A DNA stretch of 64,000 bases, taken from an uncultured Saprospiraceae bacterium. Lineage in GTDB: Bacteria > Bacteroidota > Bacteroidia > Chitinophagales > Saprospiraceae. Shown here piece by piece: positions 26,986-34,876 of the stretch; position 1 is the first letter of the stretch; each line of letters opens with the position of its first letter. The position numbers were made by a program, and so were the translations under genes. Under the pieces are notes generated by a model, which saw nothing but the letters and a program-made list of their open reading frames with translations, was not told the DNA's origin and did not search any database. The stretch is from the NCBI GenBank assembly GCA_938015435.1, contig CALLPN010000002.1, positions 248,001 through 312,000 of the forward strand, read 5' to 3'.

Positions 26986-27142
26986 AAGCCCAAAGGGCTT
27001 TGCCTATTTAACGATGGGCTTCACCCATCGAAATAGAGTATAATATCTTCCCAAATAAACGCCGCTCCTTCAGAGCTAAAACTTCATACAATCATTACAA
27101 TGGGCTTTGCCCATTCCTATCAAAGCGTAGCCCTTGGGGCTA
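26986..27142. repeat. REP-like array of five short palindromes
   Basis: AAGCCC-AAA-GGGCTT (26986-27000), CGATGGG-CTTCA-CCCATCG (27012-27030, in a larger CTATTT/AAATAG stem), GCTC-CTTCA-GAGC (27064-27076), AATGGGC-TTT-GCCCATT (27099-27115) and TAGCCC-TTG-GGGCTA (27128-27142). The second and third, and the fourth and fifth, form two diverged copies of one unit: an ATGGGCTT hairpin, then a GCyC hairpin ending in GCTAAAA. It precedes, and slightly overlaps the false long start of, the aldo/keto reductase. Confidence 0.7.
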
Positions 27143-27171
27143 AAAAAAAGAAACCGAAATCGGTCAAGACT

Positions 27172-28032
27172 ATGAAAACAATAGCAGGAACAATGCGCTG
27201 GGGAACATGGGGAGCCAACCTCGATGATACTGGATATGCAAAAATGATTACTGGTTGCTTACAACTAGGTATAGATACTTTTGATAATGCTGATATTTAT
27301 GGAGGACATACCACTGAAACAGGATTCGGTGGTGGCTGGCGTGCCGCAAGAGTAGACCGATCCAAAATCAAGATTATCACCAAGTGTGGAATCAAGATGA
27401 ACAGTGAAGTATTTCCTTATAGCATCAAACAATACGATACTACATACGAATACATTGAGTCTAGTGTCAATAGATCACTCAGAGAATTACAAACCGATTA
27501 TATAGATCAACTATTGATACATCGTCCTAGTCCGTTGATGGATATGGAAGACCTTGCTAACACATTCAAAGAGATAGAAGGCACTGGAAAAGTAAGATCG
27601 TTTGGTGTAAGTAATTTCACACCCTACCAAATAGATATACTTGCAGAACTCTACCCTCTAGCAGCAAATCAGATTGAGGTATCAGTAATCAAGCATTCAG
27701 CGTTTACGGATGATAGTCTCGTGTTATCCGCAGCTAATGGGTTAGAAATACAAGCATGGTCACCATTGGGTGGAGGTGCTTTTTGGAACGCTAAAACAGA
27801 GGAGCAACAAAAACAAATAAATCGATTTAAGCTTCTATGCGATCGTTACGGTTGGTCGTTAGATGAGATGGCCTATTATTTCTTATTTCACCATCACATA
27901 GGCATTAGACCCGTCACAGGTACTAGTAAAATCGAACGTATAAAAACAACAATTACTTGTGAGGAAAATCAGATTACAGATCAACAATGGTTTGAGATCT
28001 ATGAAGCAAGTAGAGGTTTTGAAGTGGCGTAA
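27172..28032 (+). CDS. Aldo/keto reductase (YdhF-like)
   Basis: 286 aa from the ATG at 27172. An ATG at 27100 is in frame but would translate the palindromic repeat, so it is rejected. It is an NADPH-dependent TIM-barrel oxidoreductase of the cytoplasm. Catalytic tetrad residues are seen: Asp and Tyr in FDNADIYGG (~40), Lys in IITKCG (~70) and His in LLIHRPSP (~109). Cofactor-binding parts are FGVSNF and AWSPLGGG, with RPVTGTSKIER near the C-terminus. The physiological substrate is unknown. Confidence 0.88.
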   Translation: MKTIAGTMRWGTWGANLDDTGYAKMITGCLQLGIDTFDNADIYGGHTTETGFGGGWRAARVDRSKIKIITKCGIKMNSEVFPYSIKQYDTTYEYIESSVNRSLRELQTDYIDQLLIHRPSPLMDMEDLANTFKEIEGTGKVRSFGVSNFTPYQIDILAELYPLAANQIEVSVIKHSAFTDDSLVLSAANGLEIQAWSPLGGGAFWNAKTEEQQKQINRFKLLCDRYGWSLDEMAYYFLFHHHIGIRPVTGTSKIERIKTTITCEENQITDQQWFEIYEASRGFEVA

Positions 28033-28070
28033 AAGTGTTAGTCTTTATATAGAGCTGCTAATAAATAACA

Positions 28071-28856
28071 CTACAAAATCTCTAACACACTCGGCCTTAC
28101 ATTAACAACACCATCGACTACTACATGCCCTAACTTACTATGCACATTAAGTAGACTGGTAACTTCTAATAAACCACCAACATTCAAAATCCCAAAGTTT
28201 TCTAGTCTACTATGATCCGCTACATACATGGCCGAACTCCAATTTATATTAAAATTATTTCCTAAGGTATTTATAATTGAACCTTCCAATCTTACAGGTC
28301 CATTAAATTGAACCAATCCGTTATTAACAAACTCTTGTCCATTACTATGATGAATATCAAAATCACCGTTGAACGTGATATAATCATTGTTTTCAAAATT
28401 GGCCTCTAAATAAAACCTACTTGAATTATACCCTAGTAATCCTCCATGATTAATAAAATTTCCACGACAAGTAAAATCCCCTGTTCCAGTTACTATAAGT
28501 GTACCACTTGCAGAATTTTCCCATGTCCCATTACTCACACAGTCACCAAAGAGATTTAGTTGAGTATTATTAAATACTTGCCCTTCATTATTCAACATTC
28601 CATTAACAAACACTAGCCAATCATTAGTGAGGCTTACCCCAGAGGAGATAGTCAAATTACCATTAATGGTTACGGAAGTATTAATTGTTATATCTGCTGA
28701 TATAATTACTATATCCGTCGAACTTATAATAGTTCCAGGATAAGCATCCCAGTTAGTTACTTGATTCCAATTTCCTACAGATTCAAACGTATATACGTCT
28801 GCCTTTATGGTCGATACAAAAACCAATAAAATAATGGATGTGAAAATAGCTTTCAT
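28071..28856 (-). CDS. Secreted repeat (beta-solenoid-like) protein, function unknown
   Basis: 261 aa. A signal peptide (MKAIFTSIILLVFVSTIKA) is followed by ESVGNWNQVTNWDAYPG, a motif often seen at the start of Bacteroidota surface beta-helix modules, then repeating short strands with Asn/Gly turns (ITINTSVTINGNLTI, GTLIVTGTGDFTCRGNF, FNGDFDIHHSNG). No T9SS sorting domain is seen at the C-terminus, which ends abruptly in VNVRPSVLEIL; the gene could be a shortened form of a larger sorted protein. Surface or extracellular location is likely. Confidence 0.72.
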   Translation of the reverse strand: MKAIFTSIILLVFVSTIKADVYTFESVGNWNQVTNWDAYPGTIISSTDIVIISADITINTSVTINGNLTISSGVSLTNDWLVFVNGMLNNEGQVFNNTQLNLFGDCVSNGTWENSASGTLIVTGTGDFTCRGNFINHGGLLGYNSSRFYLEANFENNDYITFNGDFDIHHSNGQEFVNNGLVQFNGPVRLEGSIINTLGNNFNINWSSAMYVADHSRLENFGILNVGGLLEVTSLLNVHSKLGHVVVDGVVNVRPSVLEIL

Positions 28857-28917
28857 AGAACTAAATCTAATTTATATAAATATACGAAATTCAAATTAGA
28901 TGCCCTTTCGATAGGGA

Positions 28918-29709
28918 CTAATCATTTTTCATTGATTGTACGCTACTTTTATCAAGCGTCTTTACTGCTCTAGTTGCAATAAATCCAGGAAAAAATTTAT
29001 CCAATTTACCTTCTCCATTCCAGTCATCTTCATACATATCTGTAATAATAAATCCTGCTTGTAATTGTCCACCTATCTGATCAGACAAGCTATGCCCAAA
29101 AGTGAAAGCTCCATTCTCATCTTTTAATTTTCTCACTTTATGTTTCGGTAGTGAGTATAAATCTGAATATGGTTGATTATATATTAAACTCAAATCGTCT
29201 TCATCTATCTGAAAAGCAAGGGGGTTAATAAGACCCGTCATCAATAAACCTCCAGGCCTTAAAACTCTATAACACTCATTCCATACAGGTATGACATTCT
29301 CAACAAAAAGAATAGAGCAAGGATTGAAAACAAGATCAAAACATCCGTCTTCAAATACTGAAAGATCACCCATGTCTCCACGAAATGTCTTTATTCCAAG
29401 ATTATACTTGTCACTTACTTTTTTATCCTGGAGAAGTTGTTTTTCAGAATTATCGAAAACTGAGACCTTAGCACCAAGAGTGGCAAGAATAGGAGCTTGC
29501 TGCCCTCCTCCAGATGCAAGTCCTAAAACATCCAGCCCTTTCAGATCAGGAAACCATTCTAAAGGCACCGCCTTACTAGGCGTTAATACTATTCCCCAAT
29601 TACCTTTTTTAGCCTCTTCTATTTCTTCAAAAGAAACAGGAATCGTCCATCGATCCTTATTATCTACATAATTATCCCAAGCTAAGCTATTGTATTCTAC
29701 TATGTCCAT
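28918..29709 (-). CDS. Class I SAM-dependent methyltransferase
   Basis: 263 aa. The Rossmann fold shows motif I LDVLGLASGGGQQAPILATL (~59-78), the acidic end of strand 2 in VSVFDNSEKQL, the motif II-like DLVFNPCSILFVENV, and the post-motif YRVLRPGGLLMTGLINP (~145). This is the Methyltransf_11/ubiE-like layout. The substrate is unknown. It is downstream of the YfcC transporter gene (39 bp) on the same strand and probably in the same transcript. Confidence 0.87.
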   Translation of the reverse strand: MDIVEYNSLAWDNYVDNKDRWTIPVSFEEIEEAKKGNWGIVLTPSKAVPLEWFPDLKGLDVLGLASGGGQQAPILATLGAKVSVFDNSEKQLLQDKKVSDKYNLGIKTFRGDMGDLSVFEDGCFDLVFNPCSILFVENVIPVWNECYRVLRPGGLLMTGLINPLAFQIDEDDLSLIYNQPYSDLYSLPKHKVRKLKDENGAFTFGHSLSDQIGGQLQAGFIITDMYEDDWNGEGKLDKFFPGFIATRAVKTLDKSSVQSMKND

Positions 29710-29747
29710 TTTTATATTCTACTTTACAACATCCTAATCTCTAGTAA

Positions 29748-31127
29748 TTAATACCCAAACGTAACTCCTGCAACCAATACTATCCACGACAAAACCAATA
29801 CCGAAATTACTATAGGAAATATAAATTTTAGCCATCTATCTAAAGGCACTCTACACATACTCAACATCGCTATCAAACCTCCTAATGTTGGATTCACTAA
29901 ATTAGTGACGCCATCGCCAATTTGAAACGCCAGTATGGAGCTTTGCCTCGTTAGGCCAAGCACCTCTCCCAAAGGTATCATGACGGGCAGCGTTGCCAAT
30001 GCTTGCCCACTTCCAGACGGAATAAATAGATTGATTACACATTGCGATAGCGACATCGATATCGCAGAAGCATACAAGGGTAATCCTTGGAGCATCTCTG
30101 ACAAATGGAATGAAATAGTATCACCAATTTGCCCTTCTTCCATAAGTACCTTGATCGTGGTGGCAAAGCCAACCATAAACGCTCCTGGTGCTGCTTTAGC
30201 AACACTGTCCAATAGACAGTTACTAATAACATCACCACTCATCCGCGAAACAATGCCACAAGCCAAAGCAATCATTAAAAAGATTGCCGAAAGCTCGTTG
30301 ATATACCATCCATAATTGAAGACTCCATAAAGACAAATACAAAGACCAATCAAAAATATACTGATCACTAACCAACTATTAGTATCCATCTTGTAACTAT
30401 CTATTGGATGAGAAAGTGTGAAGCCATTTTCATCCAATCCTTGTCCCAATCCTACACTTGGATCAGCAGTGATTTTCTTAAAATAACGTACATTATAATA
30501 GGCCATCATCGAAAGCGCTATAGTGCAAAGTAACGTCCTAAGTTCCCAGCCACTAAACATAGCCAATTCTGCAATTTTGTGTCCAGTGCCAACTGTATAG
30601 GGGTTGATCGGAGACAAACCAAAGCCTACTGTCATAGCACCAACTGATATACCAGCTGCCAAGATCAGATCGCCTCCCAAAGCCAAACTGACAACAGCAG
30701 CTATTGGTACGAGTGCGATATTATTTTCATATCCCACAGCAACCCCTAGCAGACCAAATACAAATGTGAGTATCACTACAATCAGATACTTTCTTTGCAT
30801 TCCTAGTTTTCTTACCAAGGTGCCAACAGCATTTTCAACGGCTTTGGACTTTTCCATAATGCCAAACATAATGCCACCAGCTAATACGATAAAAATGATG
30901 TCAGATGCTGCCTTAAATCCTAAAGGTATCGCTCTAAACATAGCAAGAATTGATATCGGACTAGAAGCAACTTCAGCGTATGAATTTGGCACTACTCTGT
31001 TGCGACCATCGACCAATATTCTTTCGTAAAGTCCAGCCGGCAATACATAGGTCAAGATCGTCACTAAAATAATAATGCCGAACAACATTGTTACAGCATG
31101 CGGAATTTTATAATACCACTTTTTCAT
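29748..31127 (-). CDS. YfcC/DcuC-family membrane transporter
   Basis: 459 aa with about 12 membrane helices. The start MKKWYYKIPHAVTMLFGIII and later VGYENNIALVPIAAVVSLALGG and NLFIPSGSGQALATLPVM (P-S-G-S-G re-entrant region) match the YfcC branch of the C4-dicarboxylate/arginine-ornithine antiporter superfamily. A Na+- or H+-coupled carrier for an amino acid or dicarboxylate is likely; the substrate cannot be told. It begins two bases after the DUF3820 stop, so it is translationally coupled with it. Confidence 0.87.
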   Translation of the reverse strand: MKKWYYKIPHAVTMLFGIIILVTILTYVLPAGLYERILVDGRNRVVPNSYAEVASSPISILAMFRAIPLGFKAASDIIFIVLAGGIMFGIMEKSKAVENAVGTLVRKLGMQRKYLIVVILTFVFGLLGVAVGYENNIALVPIAAVVSLALGGDLILAAGISVGAMTVGFGLSPINPYTVGTGHKIAELAMFSGWELRTLLCTIALSMMAYYNVRYFKKITADPSVGLGQGLDENGFTLSHPIDSYKMDTNSWLVISIFLIGLCICLYGVFNYGWYINELSAIFLMIALACGIVSRMSGDVISNCLLDSVAKAAPGAFMVGFATTIKVLMEEGQIGDTISFHLSEMLQGLPLYASAISMSLSQCVINLFIPSGSGQALATLPVMIPLGEVLGLTRQSSILAFQIGDGVTNLVNPTLGGLIAMLSMCRVPLDRWLKFIFPIVISVLVLSWIVLVAGVTFGY

Positions 31128-31129
31128 AT

Positions 31130-31366
31130 TTATGAATTGTGAATCTCCTTTAATTCCTTGAACAAATAATCTAAGCCGTTTTCTTTTATTACATATACAT
31201 TCTTGAGTAAATCTCCAAGATTTCCTTTAGGCCAAGCATCTTTAGTACGACACCAAACGAGATACGTCTCAGGGATATCGCAGATAAGCCTACCCTTGTA
31301 TTTACCGTACGGCATAACCGTTGTTATGAGTGATAAAAGTACCGCTGGATCTGGTTTTAATTCCAT
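31130..31366 (-). CDS. DUF3820 (putative quorum-sensing-regulated virulence factor) protein
   Basis: 78 aa. The core MPYGKYKGRLICDIPETYLVWC matches DUF3820/QSregVF proteins, a family of small proteins of unknown activity. Its ATG overlaps the stop of the PhoD-like gene by one base (TAATG), and it ends two bases before the YfcC start, so the three genes form a tightly coupled operon. It ends in KELKEIHNS. Confidence 0.82.
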   Translation of the reverse strand: MELKPDPAVLLSLITTVMPYGKYKGRLICDIPETYLVWCRTKDAWPKGNLGDLLKNVYVIKENGLDYLFKELKEIHNS

Positions 31367-32436
31367 TATTTATATAAGTGATGCTCGTGTATAATTTTAT
31401 TTCCTAACCCTATGATCTCTACCTTGACCTCCGGAGGTGACAAAGACCAATCGATCTCTAATTGGGCAAAGTTCTTCTGTCCTGATAAAATGTTATCAAC
31501 CCTGTATTGATTCGCTTCGCCTCTTTGTTCCACCTTCTCATAGGAGTGTGTCATTCCACTCGAAGTAATATCATACAATGGATAATCCAAACTATCCAAC
31601 TGGATACTAGATACCTCCGCTATATGTCTATCTCCACTCAACAGAATCGCTCTATTCGGCTGTGTTTGATTAAGTAGATCATAAAGACGTTGATGTGCTG
31701 AAGGAAAATTGGCCCACTTCTCATAATTATGCTGAGTAGGTATTACTTGTATACCGCAACCTATAATATGGATAGCTGCTTCACTATCCGTAAGTTCATC
31801 TTCTAGCCATTTCCATTGAGACTCACCTAAGACATCTCCTGTTTCATTCTTCTGATACTTCTGTCCTTTGGTAAGTACATTCTTCTTGAGTTCATCTCTA
31901 AAATATCTTGCATCCAACAGTAATATCTTTACTTTTTTATTGCCTTCACCAAATGTATACGACTGGTAAGCCCCTTCTCTTTGACGCACTTTTGCATCTT
32001 CTGGAACATCAAGAAAATCGACCATCAATTCCTTACTCTCTCTCTTAATAACAAAGTGTTTGTCACCATCATTTTCTCCATAATCATGATCATCCCAAAT
32101 ACCTATGATAGGCGTACTGGTTTGTAATTTTTGATATTCTTCATTCGCTAGCTGCTGATTATATTTATCCTCTAGCACTTTGGGGTCATCACTATCACCA
32201 TAGATCATATCACCTAACCATATCCATAGATCAGCTTCATTAGCCACAATGTATTTCCACATAGGTTGCGGTTGGTCTTCATCACTACAAGAACCAAAAG
32301 CAATGCGATTAAGCGTCTTTGATGTATCCACAGCTAATACCCTAACCTCTGCATCTGGATTGTCGTGACCCTTGTTTGATTTACAGCCCATCAGACCAAT
32401 AAGCAATACGCCTAATAATGTTCTCATATATATCAT
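31366..32436 (-). CDS. PhoD-like alkaline phosphatase / phosphodiesterase lipoprotein
   Basis: About 356 aa from the ATG at 32436; another ATG at 32427 is equally possible, while the longer frame to 32475 would use TTG. The lipobox is LIGLMGC, so the protein is a lipoprotein. Metallophosphatase marks are FGSCSDEDQPQPMW, WIWLGDMIYGDSDDP, IWDDHDYGEND and LLSGDRHIAE, together with ASP near LLLDARYFRD. PhoD enzymes cleave phosphate mono- and diesters, using Fe and Ca. It is the first gene of the PhoD-DUF3820-YfcC operon, which may link phosphoester breakdown to uptake of the product (inference). Confidence 0.87.
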   Translation of the reverse strand: MIYMRTLLGVLLIGLMGCKSNKGHDNPDAEVRVLAVDTSKTLNRIAFGSCSDEDQPQPMWKYIVANEADLWIWLGDMIYGDSDDPKVLEDKYNQQLANEEYQKLQTSTPIIGIWDDHDYGENDGDKHFVIKRESKELMVDFLDVPEDAKVRQREGAYQSYTFGEGNKKVKILLLDARYFRDELKKNVLTKGQKYQKNETGDVLGESQWKWLEDELTDSEAAIHIIGCGIQVIPTQHNYEKWANFPSAHQRLYDLLNQTQPNRAILLSGDRHIAEVSSIQLDSLDYPLYDITSSGMTHSYEKVEQRGEANQYRVDNILSGQKNFAQLEIDWSLSPPEVKVEIIGLGNKIIHEHHLYK

Positions 32437-32462
32437 CACGGATAAAGATACACGAAAAAGAA

Positions 32463-32501
32463 AAAGCCCAGTCAAAAATTATTTCAACTGAGCTTTCATA
32501 T
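32463..32501 (-). terminator. Terminator of the DUF1761 gene
   Basis: AAAGCCCAGT (32463-32472) pairs with ACTGAGCTTT (32487-32496) with one mismatch; on the minus strand the hairpin is followed by T-rich sequence. It lies within the PhoD upstream region. Confidence 0.55.
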
Positions 32502-32520
32502 TAATTCAAATTTTATTGAT

Positions 32521-33033
32521 CTAACTAAGTGTACCGAAATCGAGTGTAGCACAAAGAACACCGCCTATTAGAGCCAATGTAATTAACCAGTATCCTGCAT
32601 GAATAAGATTATACCTCCATGTTCTTCTTTCAAATAGACTATTTGTTGCTATCAACGGCAATACAAACAATAAAGCCAAAATAACACCATGCAATGCGCC
32701 ATGACCGAAAGTTCTGAAATTACCTTCATACTTATCCATTAATCCAACATACTCATTCATGGCTATACTACCAGATTCCAATACTTCAGGCATCATCATT
32801 TGTAATGCGCCATACTGATGCACAACTACGCCAGTTAAAGTAAATGAAATGAAAATTCCACATAGATAAGCTAAACCCAAAATCTTCACCATATTTCCTC
32901 CTTCAAGATCCTCTTTACTGAAATTGTTTTCTTCCATCCATGCATTACCCAGAAGCATAGGACTGTAATAAATTGATCCCACGAATAAAGGGATCAGCGC
33001 GGTTATAAAATACATATAAAAATTTACTGGCAT
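32521..33033 (-). CDS. DUF1761-like membrane protein
   Basis: 170 aa with four membrane helices (FITALIPLFVGSIYYSPML, ILGLAYLCGIFISFTLTGVV, GHGALHGVILALLFVLPLIA, IHAGYWLITLALIGGVL). The layout, with GSIYYSP after the first helix and a C-terminal WRYNLIHAGYWLI, matches DUF1761. Function unknown. It is monocistronic with its own terminator downstream. Confidence 0.75.
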   Translation of the reverse strand: MPVNFYMYFITALIPLFVGSIYYSPMLLGNAWMEENNFSKEDLEGGNMVKILGLAYLCGIFISFTLTGVVVHQYGALQMMMPEVLESGSIAMNEYVGLMDKYEGNFRTFGHGALHGVILALLFVLPLIATNSLFERRTWRYNLIHAGYWLITLALIGGVLCATLDFGTLS

Positions 33034-33144
33034 TGTGTTTTGATTTTAGTTGGTTATTAAATATTGTAAAAGTTGTTTGATCAAATATACTCAATAAGGT
33101 AAGATATAAGAAGATTAGTATTCAAGATCCGCTTTAAAACAAAA

Positions 33145-33172
33145 AAGGCTATACTCTATTGAGTATAGCCTT
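33145..33172 (-). terminator. Intrinsic terminator of the DUF4252-T9SS gene
   Basis: Perfect 12-bp arms AAGGCTATACTC / GAGTATAGCCTT with a 4-nt loop. On the minus strand it is followed by TTTTTTGTTTT. It lies 39 bp after the stop at 33211. Confidence 0.9.
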
Positions 33173-33210
33173 ACAAATAATTCATCAGCTCTTTGCAATG
33201 TAATAGAATA

Positions 33211-33984
33211 TTAATCTACTACTATAAACTTCTTTTTAAGTGTTACTCCCGCTTTATTAATCTCTACAACATACTGTCCAGCTGCTAAGCCGTCAGTACT
33301 AATTTCAGTACGATTATTTGTAGCATCCATTGTTTGTACTTGATTTCCTGAGAGATCAAAAATCGTCATACTTCCTCCTATCATTTTCTCAGGAATCTCA
33401 ACTATTAACTGAGCGTTAGAGGTAGCAGGATTGGGAAATACTTTCATGTCTCCGAGCTCTACATCTGCCCCTTCTATCATAGATTGTATATCATCTGACT
33501 GTATTTTAGATACTATATCTTGGATCTGATCCAATCTCATCTCACCTGTCAGAGCTGCTACAACAAACTCGTTGTCTGTAGTTACTAATGCTACGATCTC
33601 ATGTATCATATCATCTGTTTCATTGATAAGAATAGATACTTTATTGTCCTTATCTCTTATTCTTACCAGCTCTTCAAATTCATCTCCTAATGAGTTTAAT
33701 CCTCTTTTGTACTCAGCTTGACTATTTTCTAATGCTTCCACTTTGATTAATGTAAATGACGTAATATTGCTAAGAAAATCTTTAGCATCTTTTACTGGAA
33801 ATTCTTCATCAGATTCCATTTCATCCGGAACGATAGCTGCTGCGTATTGAAATAGTTTTCCAGACACCTGCACCACAGTTGCTTTTTCATTGTCGAGGTG
33901 ATTCGAAAAATATTTGTCTACTGCATTCTGTGCAGATAATTGAAATGATATTAATGCGCATATTATTAGTGATAGATATTTCAT
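33211..33984 (-). CDS. DUF4252-like secreted protein with C-terminal T9SS sorting domain
   Basis: 257 aa. Signal peptide MKYLSLIICALISFQLSA-QN. Residues ~20-165 resemble DUF4252 (DKYFSNHLDNEKATVVQVSG, a strand-helix pattern with EELVRIRDKDNKVSILINE and HEIVALVTTDNEFVVAALTG). The last ~80 residues are a type A T9SS sorting domain (MKVFPNPATSNAQLIVEIPE, SGNQV, GLAAGQYVVEI, KKKFIVVD). DUF4252 proteins are usually plain secreted proteins or lipoproteins, so this pairing is uncommon and implies export across the outer membrane. A proline/asparagine PNP marks the junction. Confidence 0.83.
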   Translation of the reverse strand: MKYLSLIICALISFQLSAQNAVDKYFSNHLDNEKATVVQVSGKLFQYAAAIVPDEMESDEEFPVKDAKDFLSNITSFTLIKVEALENSQAEYKRGLNSLGDEFEELVRIRDKDNKVSILINETDDMIHEIVALVTTDNEFVVAALTGEMRLDQIQDIVSKIQSDDIQSMIEGADVELGDMKVFPNPATSNAQLIVEIPEKMIGGSMTIFDLSGNQVQTMDATNNRTEISTDGLAAGQYVVEINKAGVTLKKKFIVVD

Positions 33985-34217
33985 TGTATTAGGTTTAAGT
34001 GTTCTTAAATTTTTTGTTGACTATTAATGGTATCAAAGTAATTTGGGATTTAGTAATTTTCATTATTTAGATTCCCTTTGTCTGCAGTACACCATGATGA
34101 CGCCAACTCCTAAATAAATGTTACAGAACGTTAAAAATACTCGTTCAATTTACACTCAAAAGCAATATAACAATCTGATTAACAGCAAATTAAAAAAGAT
34201 AAAAATTTAACTAAATT

Positions 34218-34796
34218 TTGAAACTTACCAAATTAGTAAAAGAAATAAAGTCCTGTACTGTATGTAAAGAACATCTTCCTCATGGGTGTAACCCAGTTCT
34301 TACTGCAGGAACAAAAAGTAAAATAATCGTGATAGGGCAAGCTCCAGGACACATAGTGCATCGCACTCATATTGCATGGAATGACAAAAGCGGTGATAGG
34401 CTTCGTATGTGGATGGGTGTGGATAAAGAAACATTCTACGACACCAATATAATTTCGCTGATCCCCATGGGGTTTTGCTATCCTGGTACTGGAGAACGAG
34501 GTGACTTACCTCCTCGAAAAGAATGTGCTCCTTTATGGCATACACAACTTATTCCGTTGCTATCAGATGTAAAATTGATAATACTCGCTGGCGCATACGC
34601 ACAGAAATATTATTTAGCCAAAAATAAAAAAAGGAATTTAACGCTTAATGTTCAGCACTATGCAGAGTTCCTTCCACTATACTTTCCGCTCCCACACCCA
34701 TCAGGCAGGAATAACATATGGCTCAAAAAAAATCCATGGTTTGAAGAAGAGGCGGTTCCTCATTTACAGCATATGATAAAGGAGATTATCCATTAA
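34218..34796 (+). CDS. Fe-S uracil-DNA glycosylase family protein
   Basis: 192 aa. The start is TTG at 34218; the next ATG would remove the first cluster ligands. The four cysteines fit the [4Fe-4S] pattern of family 4/5 glycosylases: C13-x2-C16 and C87-x15-C103. Motif A is GQAPG (~40-44) and the C-terminal motif is HPSGRNNIW (~156). These enzymes remove uracil or related bases from DNA in base excision repair. It stands alone between convergent neighbours, with a bidirectional terminator after it. The substrate range of this subgroup is not known to me. Confidence 0.85.
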   Translation: MKLTKLVKEIKSCTVCKEHLPHGCNPVLTAGTKSKIIVIGQAPGHIVHRTHIAWNDKSGDRLRMWMGVDKETFYDTNIISLIPMGFCYPGTGERGDLPPRKECAPLWHTQLIPLLSDVKLIILAGAYAQKYYLAKNKKRNLTLNVQHYAEFLPLYFPLPHPSGRNNIWLKKNPWFEEEAVPHLQHMIKEIIH

Positions 34797-34815
34797 TATT
34801 TTTCATTGTCGATAA

Positions 34816-34852
34816 AAAATGGGTAGCAAGATTATTCCTTACTACCCATTTT
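34816..34852. terminator. Bidirectional terminator
   Basis: AAAATGGGTAG (34816-34826) pairs with CTACCCATTTT (34842-34852), extended inward by AAG/CTT past one mismatch. It ends the glycosylase gene (+) and the anti-sigma gene (-). Confidence 0.85.
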
Positions 34853-34876
34853 ATATTTCTCTAAAGCCAATTTTTA

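Noticed and set aside
27100..27171. Upstream in-frame ATG extending the aldo/keto reductase by 24 residues
   Set aside because: The extension translates the palindromic repeat element; the conserved reductase begins at 27172.
30604..31029. 141-codon plus-strand ORF inside the YfcC gene
   Set aside because: Shadow of the membrane transporter on the other strand, which has clear family motifs.
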